DNA of 64,000 nt, from assembly GCA_965649825.1 (NCBI GenBank), contig OZ287696.1, positions 62,001 through 126,000 on the forward strand, read 5' to 3'. A model generated the notes under the pieces. The model was not told the origin of the DNA and did no database searches. It saw only the letters and a list, made by a program, of their open reading frames with translations. The stretch's first letter is position 1. Each line of letters begins with the position of its first letter. Positions 33,906 through 44,311 of the stretch are shown here, piece after piece. The position numbers were made by a program, and so were the translations under genes. Origin of the DNA: Penicillus capitatus. Taxonomy: Eukaryota > Chlorophyta.

Positions 33906-35457
33906 TTTCTCGGGGATGGGTGTGGTCTATGGGAGGCGAGACGACGTCTGCGGCAGTACTGTGCGGGGTTTTGCGTTGGTGGGTCATCAAGATCATCCGC
34001 TGCAGCGTTAACGTCTCTACACAACTGATGTGACATCCGTTGTTGCTGGCCACTCGACCCATGATGCGTTGCCGTGGTATCTGCGCCGCTCATTGCCGCA
34101 ACATGTACTGCGACCATCTTTTGATATTATTTGGCAAAATGCACATGATCTTGGAGACACGGCGTTCAGATCTTTTGGTCGGGCGACGGTGGCCGTCGCG
34201 ACCGCACGTCGGCACACCATCGACGTCCTTGTGCCCATCTGTCTCATCGTATCCGATGACGTTCGGAGTGACGGGCTATAAAATGCTTTGCTGTGCGATG
34301 TGCGCCGCAAAATCTGCCGAAGATAGAGAACAGAGACGCTCCGGAGTGTTCAATCAGGAGTCCGTCCTTTCGAGACGAGTATCCTTGTCAATAGAGACAC
34401 AAGGATTCGGATGGGTACATCGATATGATGCTGTGCCGCAGTGCTAAACGACGGCCGCTTCGATCTTCCTTCGACGTTCCGTCATGGGACGCCGGAGGGA
34501 AGTTCTTCGTACGAAAAGCAATGCCACCTCGACACCGCGTTACACTCCTGAACTTCTCGCGGCACGGCGCGGTTCTTGAAGTAGACGACGCGTCATTTGC
34601 TTTTTGACGACTGCGTCATTGGCGTGGATGGCGCCGCCTTTGCGAAACAAATTTTGAGCAGTTGACGAATAAAGCACTAACCGAAAGAGGACTCAAGAAA
34701 ACCTGTTTTATCCATCCTCTTCATTCACGCAATCGTTCTCGAGCGAAGGAAGAGGTATCTTGCACGTGACGCGCGATAGTGGCATCTTCGATGGTCCACG
34801 TCAGTGGCCGTCTTCTAGAGAGTATGGCATATGTGTGTCTATGGGATGCATTGCAGAAACAATCGCGCAGCAGAAGGTTAAAAAGTTGCGACAGAGAGTG
34901 CCTTAGCAATCAGATATGCAAAAGCCTCCCAAAGGCGTTGATCTCATTCGTCCAAATCGCAGCTATTCTTCTGAACCATAACGCCGGATACGCCTGCTGT
35001 GCACCGCAGAATAATGTAAGAAGGCGACGTCCATCGCTCTTCTAGTTACCCAAGTTGCTATGACGAACTTAGCGCCCGTCCACTTCCGTGTCGACAGAGA
35101 AAGTAATTTTTCTAGCAAAGGAGCTCCGTTATCGAGCTTGGTGTGGGAAATCTACTTGCGGTTCTCGATAGAGACAATCGAGGAGCTTCTGTCTCCAGAA
35201 TCTAGAGCACGATCTTATCTTCATGGAGCGACCCTTGTACGCATCACCGGAACGACCACGACCACTTTCGATTCCAGCGGCCACATGTGGCCGCCTTGCC
35301 CAGACACACGATAGCTTCGGTCGATGCACATGTACATATACTTGCCATGCATCTTTAACTATCTCACTTAGTTACGTTACGCAGATAGCTATTCTCTCGT
35401 TTAGATATTGTTAACACAACTCGCTTTGTTTAAGAAAAATCTGAAAATGTGTCACTT
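33906..35457. other. Region without a recognised gene
   Basis: Possible exon pieces: minus-strand CAFCQIISKDGRST around 34200 superficially recalls the start of a HIT domain, but no HIT core follows. Plus-strand VTLLNFSRHGAVLEVDDASF ends at 34607. Neither could be assembled into a gene. A TGATGTGACA word at 34026-34035 hints at an intron here. Confidence 0.3.
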
Positions 35458-36251
35458 TCAGTTATCGCTCGGTGTCTCTTCTTGAAACCATTGCATCTTC
35501 CATGCGTAGACAGCACCACAGGCAATCACATCAGCCGTGAAAACGAAAGGAAAAGACTTCCATATGAATGGAAGAAGCACATTGATCAACGGTAAGAGCA
35601 AGAATAGAATATTCAACACATCCTTCTCCGTGGCAGTGCACTCCCGTGCCCTCAACGATGGCACCGAGAACATCCAGATAGACCACATCCTGTCACAGAA
35701 GAAGCACGTTGTCACCCTATCGTATCGCCAGCCGTTTCATACCCTAGCAATCTCGCAATGGACGGCTGATCCGAAGGGAAGAGCACATTGAAAGACAACA
35801 GACCTCCAGCAATGGCTCCTACCACAGCTTGGTATCCGAACAGATCATAAAGCAGTGTCCCTGTCACAGCAGAGGATGAAAACAGGCTTCATGTGTCGAG
35901 GCACACGCCTGGCGTCGCTGGGTTTTTGACTCTGCCCGAAGGACGTGGGGCAAAGGTCGCTGCGACTTTCTTGACAGCGCGTTCGGCGTCGAGCTCTGGT
36001 TGGGATGACCGTGCGATGCGCTCGGTGCGGTCGTCGGTTTGGGTCGCCAGAAGCTCAGCCGTGCCTTCACCTTCGTCTGCCGATGTCACTGTATCGCCAG
36101 GCGAAGCGCTCTTCTTCTCCGCAGTGCAGATGGTCGCTATGGAGACGCGCCTTATCCACGGCGGTCTGCAAGAGAGGCCTGCCTGTTCACCGCAAGGTCG
36201 TTTCCACAAACCGCGCAGCGACGTGCCGCTCGAGACGGTTTGCAATTTCAT
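35458..36251 (-). CDS. Multi-span membrane protein with transit-like N-terminus
   Basis: Start at 36251. The N-terminus MKLQTVSSGTSLRGLWKRP is Ser/Arg-rich and looks like a transit peptide. A linker ends FAPRPSGRVKNPATPG. Intron 1 is removed and the frame continues LLYDLFGYQAVVGAIAGGLL with FNVLFPSDQPSIARLLG. A further intron leads to MWSIWMFSVPSLRARECTA, LNILFLLLPLINVLLPFIWK and FVFTADVIACGAVYAWKMQW. Four hydrophobic spans. The pattern P.SDxPxxxRLxGMWSxWMFxxPSLRAREC seems conserved in plant/algal plastid membrane proteins of unknown function, but this is recalled only loosely. It is divergent from the DUF3605 gene, 49 bp away. Confidence 0.55.
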
Positions 36252-36300
36252 TGTTACGAAGCATTAAGGGGAAACGCGTTTTGAAGGACTCCAATTCGTT

Positions 36301-36975
36301 ATGACCCCGGCGCCAATGCACACGCGACGTCCCTTTGCTGAACGACCCATGAGTTGGAAGCGTGCCAAGGAGCTCGTTCATGAAGGAACGGAGACATCGC
36401 TGGCCGAGTTCAGCAGATCCGAGGCACAATCGCGACGCTACAAGACATCCCGAACAGAAGTGCACCGACCACTGACAGAAACGCCCATCACGACCGCTAT
36501 CTGCCACAGTTAGCGAAGGAGTACGCCTCTATGCCCGATGCCATCAAGATTCGAATCCTCAACTACGAGTACGCCGTCAACAAGGGTACCCACGCGCTGC
36601 GTTTCTTACGTCATGACGCGATGCGATGGCAGATTCTCTCAAAGAAGCAACCGTCCGTCGAAACGACAACATCATTTTCACGGAGAACGTAAGCACGAGT
36701 TCAAAAGTGTGAGATGTCCACTCCACTTCACCGTACAGGAGTTCCCCTACTACTTTGAGGACGGAATTGAACATCATGTCGTGTGGAGTGAGAAGGAATT
36801 GACGTGTGACGAAGTGGAGAAGGTGATCCGTGAGAACAGAAATGGTTATGAGACCGTTTGGTTTCGCAATCCGCTTCCCCTACAGACGATTCCGGAACTC
36901 TGGCACGTTCATGTCCTATCCCATCTGTGTACTCGTGCACAGAGAGGACATTTGAACAGCGAAACCGAAGAGTGA
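36301..36975 (+). CDS. DUF3605 (GIG1-like) protein
   Basis: Exons: 36301 to about 36430 (SWKRAKELVHEGTETSLAEF then SRRYKTSRTE), then LAKEYASMPDAIKIRILNYE with YAVNK, then SLKEATVRRNDNIIFTEN, an intron at 36689-36738 (with caaaagtgtgagat), then EFPYYFEDGIEHHVVWSEKE and YETVWFRNPLPLQTIPELWH with VHVLSHL. The FPY....I.Hhv.Ws and wF.Np...iP...HvHV blocks define DUF3605. Its molecular function is unknown. Exon joins were chosen to keep this reading. Confidence 0.8.
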
Positions 36976-37594
36976 ATGGGCGGGCGACACGTACGCTGCC
37001 CAGAGTCATAGAAAATAGGGAGGGTGCGTTTGGTGCATCGATCGAATGGCATCTTACCTTTTCAGAATCGTCTTTATTTTTTAGTGGGATCGTTGGCATC
37101 GTTCTGCCGCCAACTCGCTGGAATCCTCCCAGAGATACTTGTGTTGTGATCACGCTAATTCTTCAGTCCTGCCGTCTATTAAAGCAGTGCTATTCCTGCT
37201 GTAGCTGTGTAGAGAATTGTTATCAAATGTGTGTTCTGTAAGTGATGTGTCTACAAAACAGCGATCAGACTTCTGCACACACTTCCACGAATCGGCCACG
37301 TGAATAAGTGAGCGCAAGAGCTCTCCTGCCGTATCTCTTACTCAGTTGCTTGTTGTATCAGATCTCGGTCGTTGCTGACAGATGAGCATTTTCAAGCTGA
37401 TTTCATCTGCGGGCACGTCAGCATTTAAGTCACATCACAAGATCCTTGAAAAGCCACGTCGGTTCGGCACCGTCAACATTTATCGTTCCGCCGATTTTTG
37501 GCTGCTTGCGCCGACAACGCCAATATCGGCGATCCCTTGCGTTTGCAAAGGCATTCGACTGTCGAGGCAAAAATCTTCGAACGCGCAGCAAACC
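36976..37594. other. Intergenic upstream of the Kazal gene
   Basis: No coding region supported. It contains the promoter region of the gene at 37595; no clear TATA box was found. Confidence 0.4.
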
Positions 37595-40500
37595 ATGGCA
37601 CGCGCCGCCATTTTTAGACTCTTCGTCTGCCTGACGGCGGGTTTTGTTTTGGCGACGAACGAATACGGTAAGATTCCGCTTTTTGGTCTGACAGCAAGGC
37701 GTGAACTTGAGCAGAGAACTCCGAATGCGCTCTTTCCGCTTCGTCTATGCCCGTTTGCGGTAAAGACGGCGTTACATATGCGAAACCGGCATGTGCATTA
37801 CGAGCTGGGGTCGATCTCAACTGCATGGGCGAATGCCCCTGTGCACAAAGCAGGTGTCCGAAAATCGGCCGACCGGTCTGCGGCAAAGATGGAAAGACGC
37901 GTGGCAGCGTGTGTGAACTTCGTTTTGAGAGGGTCGAACTTGCGTGTCGCAAAGCATGCCCGTGCGAGGAGCCATGTACGTGCAACGAGGAATACGAGCC
38001 TGTGTGCGGCGCCGACGGGAAAACCTACGGCAACAGGTGTCTGGCTAAATGCGAAGGGGTTGACATTGCGTGCAAAGGCGAATGTCCATGTGAAGAATGC
38101 AAGTGTCCGGAAAGCCGCGGTTTGGTGTGTGGGGATGACGGGAAAACGTATAGCAGTGCATGCATGGCAAAATGTACGGGTGTCGGCGTCGCTTGCAGAG
38201 GCGAATGCCCTTGCGGCACAGGAAGGTGTCCGAGATTTGGTCGGCCGATTTGCGGAAAGGATGGAAAGACGTACGGAAGTTTGTGTGCGCTTCGCCATGC
38301 GAGAGCGAAAATTGCTTGCGAGGGAACGTGTCCGTGCAAACCGAAACCCTGTCCCGCCATCCTTGCTCCAGTCTGCGGATCTGACGACAAGACGTACGAC
38401 AATGTGTGCCTGGCACAAGCCGCCGGTGTCGACGTCGCATGCGAAGGAGAGTGCCCCTGTCCTCCTAAAACATCGGAAGTCTGTGTCTGCCCAAGGATCT
38501 GGGAGCCAGTCTGTGGCGTCGATGGAAAGACGTATCCCAACGAATGTGCAGCAAAATGTACAAGTGTCTCTGTGGCATGCGAAGGAGAGTGCCCCTGTCC
38601 TCCTAAAACATCGGAAGTCTGTGTCTGCCCAAGGATCTGGGAGCCAGTCTGTGGCGTCGATGGAAAGACGTATCCCAACGAATGTGCAGCAAAATGTACA
38701 AGTGTCTCTGTGGCCTGTGGAGGAGAATGTCCCTGTACTCCTAAAACAACGGAGAAACCCGAAGCATCCGGAAAACCGGAGAAACACGTAGTGTTCAGAA
38801 AACCAGAGAAACACGTAGTGTTCAGAAAACCAGAGAAACACGATAAGCCGAAGAAACCTGAAGCCTGTCTCTCCTGTCCTCTGATTCTCGCGCCTGTTTG
38901 CGGCGCCGATGGAACCACTTACGACAACGAGTGTCTGGCCGATTGCGCGGGAGTCGAGGTCAAGTGCGACGGAGAGTGCCCTTGTGAGCCTGAGAAGCCC
39001 GAACCAACTGTCGAGCCGCCATCAGTAGAGGTGCCTGAGCCTGAAGTCTGTCAATGCCCCAAGATCTTGGCTCCAGTCTGTGGCGCCGATGGAAAGACAT
39101 ACGACAACGAGTGTCTGGCCGGTTGCGCAGGAGTCGAGGTCAAGTGCGACGGAGAGTGCCCTTGTGAGCCTGAGAAGCCCGAACCAACTGTCGAGCCGCC
39201 ATCAGTAGAGGTGCCTGAGCCTGAAGTCTGTCAATGCCCCAAGATCTTGGCTCCAGTCTGTGGCGCCGATGGAAAGACATACGACAACGAGTGTCTGGCC
39301 GGTTGCGCAGGAGTCGAGGTCAAGTGCGACGGAGAGTGCCCTTGTGAGCCTGAGAAGCCCGAACCAACTGTCGAGCCGCCATCAGTAGAGGTGCCTGAGC
39401 CTGAAGTCTGTCAATGCCCCAAGATCTTGGCTCCAGTCTGTGGCGCCGATGGAAAGACATACGACAACGAGTGTCTGGCCGGTTGCGCAGGAGTCGAGGT
39501 CAAGTGCGACGGAGAGTGCCCTTGTGAGCCTGAGAAGCCCGAACCAACTGTCGAGCCGCCATCAGTAGAGGTGCCTGAGCCTGAAGTCTGTCAATGCCCC
39601 AAGATCTTGGCTCCAGTCTGTGGCGCCGATGGAAAGACATACGACAACGAGTGTCTGGCCGGTTGCGCAGGAGTCGAGGTCAAGTGCGACGGAGAGTGCC
39701 CTTGTGAGCCTGAGAAGCCCGAACCAACTGTCGAGCCGCCATCAGTAGAGGTGCCTGAGCCTGAAGTCTGTCAATGCCCCAAGATCTTGGCTCCAGTCTG
39801 TGGCGCCGATGGAAAGACATACGACAACGAGTGTCTGGCCGATTGCGCAGGAGTCGAGGTCAAGTGCGACGGAGAGTGCCCTTGTGAGCCTGAGAAGCCC
39901 GAACCAACTGTCGAGCCGCCATCAGTAGAGGTGCCTGAGCCTGAAGTCTGTCAATGCCCCAAGATCTTGGCTCCAGTCTGTGGCGCCGATGGAAAGACAT
40001 ACGACAACGAGTGTCTGGCCGATTGCGCAGGAGTCGAGGTCAAGTGCGACGGAGAGTGCCCTTGTGAGCCTGAGAAGCCCGAACCAACTGTCGAGCCGCC
40101 ATCAGTAGAGGTGCCTGAGCCTGAAGTCTGTCAATGCCCCAAGATCTTGGCTCCAGTCTGTGGCGCCGATGGAAAGACATACGACAACGAGTGTCTGGCC
40201 GGTTGCGCAGGAGTCGAGGTCAAGTGCGACGGAGAGTGCCCTTGTGAGCCTGAGAAGCCCGAACCAACTGTCGAGCCGCCATCAGTAGAGGTGCCTGAGC
40301 CTGAAGTCTGTCAATGCCCCAAGATCTTGGCTCCAGTCTGTGGCGCCGATGGAAAGACATACGACAACGAGTGTCTGGCCGGTTGCGCAGGAGTCGAGGT
40401 CAAGTGCGACGGAGAGTGCCCTTGTGAGCCTGAGAAGCCCGAACCAACTGTCGAGCCGCCATCAGTAGAGGTGCCTGAGCCTGAAGTCTGTCAATGCCCC

Positions 40501-41691
40501 AAGATCTTGGCTCCAGTCTGTGGCGCCGATGGAAAGACATACGACAACGAGTGTCTGGCCGGTTGCGCAGGAGTCGAGGTCAAGTGCGACGGAGAGTGCC
40601 CTTGTGAGCCTGAGAAGCCCGAACCAACTGTCGAGCCGCCATCAGTAGAGGTGCCTGAGCCTGAAGTCTGTCAATGCCCCAAGATCTTGGCTCCAGTCTG
40701 TGGCGCCGATGGAAAGACATACGACAACGAGTGTCTGGCCGATTGCGCAGGAGTCGAGGTCAAGTGCGACGGAGAGTGCCCTTGTGAGCCTGAGAAGCCC
40801 GAACCAACTGTCGAGCCGCCATCAGTAGAGGTGCCTGAGCCTGAAGTCTGTCAATGCCCCAAGATCTTGGCTCCAGTCTGTGGCGCCGATGGAAAGACAT
40901 ACGACAACGAGTGTCTGGCCGGTTGCGCAGGAGTCGAGGTCAAGTGCGACGGAGAGTGCCCTTGTGAGCCTGAGAAGCCCGAACCAACTGTCGAGCCGCC
41001 ATCAGTAGAGGTGCCTGAGCCTGAAGTCTGTCAATGCCCCAAGATCTTGGCTCCAGTCTGTGGCGCCGATGGAAAGACATACGACAACGAGTGTCTGGCC
41101 GATTGCGCAGGAGTCGAGGTCAAGTGCGACGGAGAGTGCCCTTGTGAGCCTGAGAAGCCCGAACCAACTGTCGAGCCGCCATCAGTAGAGGTGCCTGAGC
41201 CTGAAGTCTGTCAATGCCCCAAGATCTTGGCTCCAGTCTGTGGCGCCGATGGAAAGACATACGACAACGAGTGTCTGGCCGATTGCGCAGGAGTCGAGGT
41301 CAAGTGCGACGGAGAGTGCCCTTGTGAGCCTGAGAAGCCCGAACCAACTGTCGAGCCGCCATCAGTAGAGGTGCCTGAGCCTGAAGTCTGTCAATGCCCC
41401 AAGATCTTGGCTCCAGTCTGTGGCGCCGATGGAAAGACATACGACAACGAGTGTCTGGCCGATTGCGCAGGAGTCGAGGTCAAGTGCAAGGGACAATGTC
41501 CATGCAGAAAAGGAAAATGCCCAGACTTTGTGAAAGAAATGTGCGGAAAGGATGGAGTGACCTACAAAAACCTCTGCACGCTCAGACATGCTCGTGTCGG
41601 AGTGGCATGTGAAGGACCATGTCCCTGTCCCAAACATTCAGAATTTTTCTTTGGCTATTCTGGATATCTGAACAAACGCATCGTTGTTTGA
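37595..41691 (+). CDS. Giant secreted multi-Kazal serine protease inhibitor (24 domains)
   Basis: Exon 1 (37595-37667) encodes a signal peptide ([20 protein letters not shown]). A 47-nt phase-1 intron (37668-37714) precedes one long exon to 41691; 1349 residues. There are 24 Kazal-like modules by counting PVCGxDGxTY cores: nine diverse, fourteen near-identical 60-residue copies, and a last one ([12 protein letters not shown]). A typical module reads [20 protein letters not shown] then [19 protein letters not shown], with eight cysteines (six Kazal plus CxC/CPC extras). Linkers are Pro/Glu-rich ([20 protein letters not shown]). Kazal proteins block serine proteases by a canonical loop; P1 here is mostly Lys. 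The tail is [18 protein letters not shown]. Likely an extracellular defence or regulatory inhibitor. Confidence 0.92.
39061..41491 (+). repeat. Tandem array of fourteen 180-bp Kazal-coding units
   Basis: Units start every 180 bp from 39061 (aagatcttggctccagtctg) to 41401. They are virtually identical. The only recurring difference is gg versus ga in the codon after ctggcc, giving Gly or Asp. The copies read G G G G D D G G G D G D D D. The last unit turns into the terminal domain at about 41490. Confidence 0.95.
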
Positions 41692-41784
41692 TTCCTATCC
41701 TTTCCATTTGCTATTTCCGTTCCCTGAGATTTGATTCGCTTATCCATCTGAGTTTTTCTGTTTATCAACTTGCAAACGTGTCAA
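41692..41784 (+). repeat. 3' flank shared with second Kazal gene (copy 1)
   Basis: The 93 bp after the stop match 49171-49263 with two mismatches (ttgctatttcc/ttgccatttcc and gagtttttctg/gagtttttttg). Similarity stops abruptly after aaacgtgtcaa. Confidence 0.9.
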
Positions 41785-43700
41785 ACATTTCGGACGAATG
41801 AATCTCTGTTGTCTCCACACACGATTCGCGCATTATAGTATCAGCATACTGATCACCTAGAACAATCTTCTTCGGTTGAGGAAGAGATCATTGAAATCGA
41901 CGTTGATGCAAACTGTCCAATTTTGGGATGCTCTAGGTGCCAAAGTAACTGACTAAAGCACTGTCCCACCGCAATAAGCATCTGCTGCTGCTATCTTCTC
42001 CTTTCTACTTTGTACCATGCACAACGTTCCATGAAATCTCCACAGGAACGGTTTAGCGAGATCGTATCCGCTGACGGTCCTTCTTCATGTCCATCGACAC
42101 GAATTTCATGTTTACTCTTGGTTAAGATTCGAGAGAGCATTCGAGGTAATGTAGAACTAAATTTTTCGTTTCAGACCACTAGACACATGGATTCAAGGTA
42201 AGGGTCGTTATGGACCAGCGAAGCATGAAACCACGTCTGTATCAATTGACGATATTGTCTTGTAGACTTGACGTCTATGGGAAGGCAACCAGTTCGTACA
42301 CACTTCGAAACTCGCCTTCGCTTATCTAGAAGAAGTCGTTCATGGTTGATTCGGACTGATCTTGCTGCAAACTATGAGGTTCTTTGTAAATCCATCCGCT
42401 ATTTGTTTATCTGCTTGACGACTCGAATAGCCTTTATCTAAGTTCTGAGAAATCTGGCGACTCTGGCATCACGACAAGGTAGAAACTCTCAACGGCGTTG
42501 TTCAACGGAATCTTAGATTCGTGGAAAAGAAGGATAGCAGATGAAGGTATTCTTCATTGAGGAACCGCTAAAAGTACAAGTGAACGCAAACCCACGGAAT
42601 GTTGTCAAGAACAGGTGGTGTGGTCTTATTTGGGAAGTGGCAGCGTGTGGGAAGCTATGCGACCAGAGAGATTTACAAGAGAGGCTCTGCTTCGAGTCCC
42701 CTTCATCCAAAGCGTCAACATTTGCTTCTGCGTCGAGAATTCCACTGCTAACAACCATTGCAAAATGCAACCTACGTTCCAAACACCCTTTGATCTCCGT
42801 GGACGGACACTCAGGATTCATTTGTGAAGTCGACTAGACGCACAAAGCTCTTCAATTGGCTTCGGTCGGTGCTATAAGGCTTTCTTCAGTAAGGATCAAC
42901 GAATCGATATCATGGCCCTCATCAGCCATCTGAGGACAGAAATCCCTTTTCAAGCTATCTATGCCTAAGCAGCGTACCAGATGGAACGACAACTTCAGTG
43001 TTTTGATATGGCGACGACCTTCAAGGAAAACCGTTAACCGGTTAACGTCGACGCTTGCGTTATTGCTTTGTACGGAGCCTATCTCTCCCAGCAACCCAGA
43101 GCACTACTGCGTCCAACGACGTAGCGCGTTGTACGGACTGCGTTAGTTTTGTTGGCATCGACTGGTCGAGGCAATTGCACATTACCTGGATGTAAACGAC
43201 CCATCACCCTCATCCGACTGCCGTCGAAGCACAGTCTGCAAACCGCCCCTGCTTTGTAGAACCGTACGCGATGCAAGTGGTATGAGAGAGATCCGTCAGC
43301 AGATAATCCTCTAGACGAGGCAGTACTGTGCAGAGACACACGTCAAGCAGTGCTCGTTAAGACTGCCTCGCGCATTTCTCCTTGCACTCTATGACGATGA
43401 AAGACGCAGAAAAAGGCAGAGGTTGGAAAGCGGCATGCCTCGTTAATGAGCATGAGGGCGACAGGGTGCGCATACAACCAACGTCCATTACCTTGCTTCG
43501 CACGCGGCTACTAAGCATTTCAGCAAACGGATGTCCTTCATGCAGTCAAATAGACGGCTCTTGTCCAACGGTTGTGAATTGGGTTTAAGGGACTTTGCTG
43601 GATGACGCTGTTTGGAAGACGTGCGGCGGTCGAAGCTACGGGCGGTTTGCATTTTTGGATCGTCGTATGCAGCCGTGCTTTATTTTAAGTGCCAAGGCAC
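41785..43700. other. Gene-free stretch
   Basis: Many short ORFs on both strands, none with a signal peptide, domain or splice logic that could be supported. Nothing recognised. Confidence 0.4.
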
Positions 43701-43710
43701 TATATAAACG
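43701..43710 (+). promoter_or_regulatory. TATA box upstream of the secreted Cys-rich gene
   Basis: tatataaacg, 81 bp before the ATG at 43791; AT-rich and well placed for a core promoter. Confidence 0.5.
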
Positions 43711-43790
43711 AGAATCAGCTCGCTTAGTCAATTCCTTTCTTGCGCGCTACCTCTTCCTATATTTCAGTCTAATACCAGAACAGCAGCATC

Positions 43791-44311
43791 ATGGCTAAAA
43801 GCACCCGCGTCGAACTTGTATTGTCCCTGGGACTCGTTCTCCTTCTCCTCGCCACGACGACACGTGCGTTTCTCTGTGACAACGAGCTCCTTTATGATTT
43901 GACTGCTAACAGAGGCGCGTCAGCTGAAACAAGGTGAAGGGGAAGAGGAGGGAGAGGAGGCATCCACTACATCAACAGAACCGGCAGCCGAGGCATCCAC
44001 TACATCGCCGGGACAGGAGGCAGCCGTGGAACCCACTGCATCGACGGGACAGGAGGGAGAAGAGGCAGCCGAGACAGCCAACACTCCACCAAGTAAGTGT
44101 GTTCTCTTGTTACGTGCGTAAGAGGAATGCAACAGGCGATTGTACCAACGATCCGTGCTCGGAAGCGACCTGCGAAGACTACCCAGATGCGACATGTTCA
44201 GCAGTGCCGACATCTGAAGGTGAAGCGTGCACAGCGGAGTTCATGTTGGACAACGAAGTCGTGTCATGCGGTAAGTCCATCGATTTCATAGACATCATTG
44301 AGATGCTGTGA
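43791..44311 (+). CDS. Small secreted protein: acidic Thr/Glu region plus Cys-rich end
   Basis: Exons 43791-43863, 43913-44092 and 44136-44311 (introns of 49 and 43 nt); about 142 residues. Signal peptide STRVELVLSLGLVLLLLATT. Middle region of short repeats (EASTTSTEPAAEASTTSPGQ, EPTASTGQEGEEAAE) likely to be O-glycosylated or disordered. C-terminus with six cysteines (SDCTNDPCSEATCEDYPDAT, then CSAVPTSEGEAC and VVSCGKSIDFID). Exon 1 is 73 nt with a phase-1 end, like exon 1 of the first Kazal gene. No family recognised. The last GT at 44272 could start another intron, so the C-terminus is provisional. Confidence 0.65.

Noticed and set aside
34017-34310. Minus-strand CAFCQIISKDGRST as the start of a HIT-family hydrolase
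   Set aside because: The expected HIT core (HxHxH motif and preceding strand) does not follow in any frame.
37798-38918. Long minus-strand ORFs opposite the Kazal gene (up to 347 residues)
   Set aside because: They mirror the repeated plus-strand codons; no independent domain, start context or splice logic. Shadows of a repetitive coding sequence.
39061-41491. CRISPR-like regular array
   Set aside because: The 180-bp periodic units are coding Kazal repeats without alternating spacers, in a eukaryotic spliced gene.
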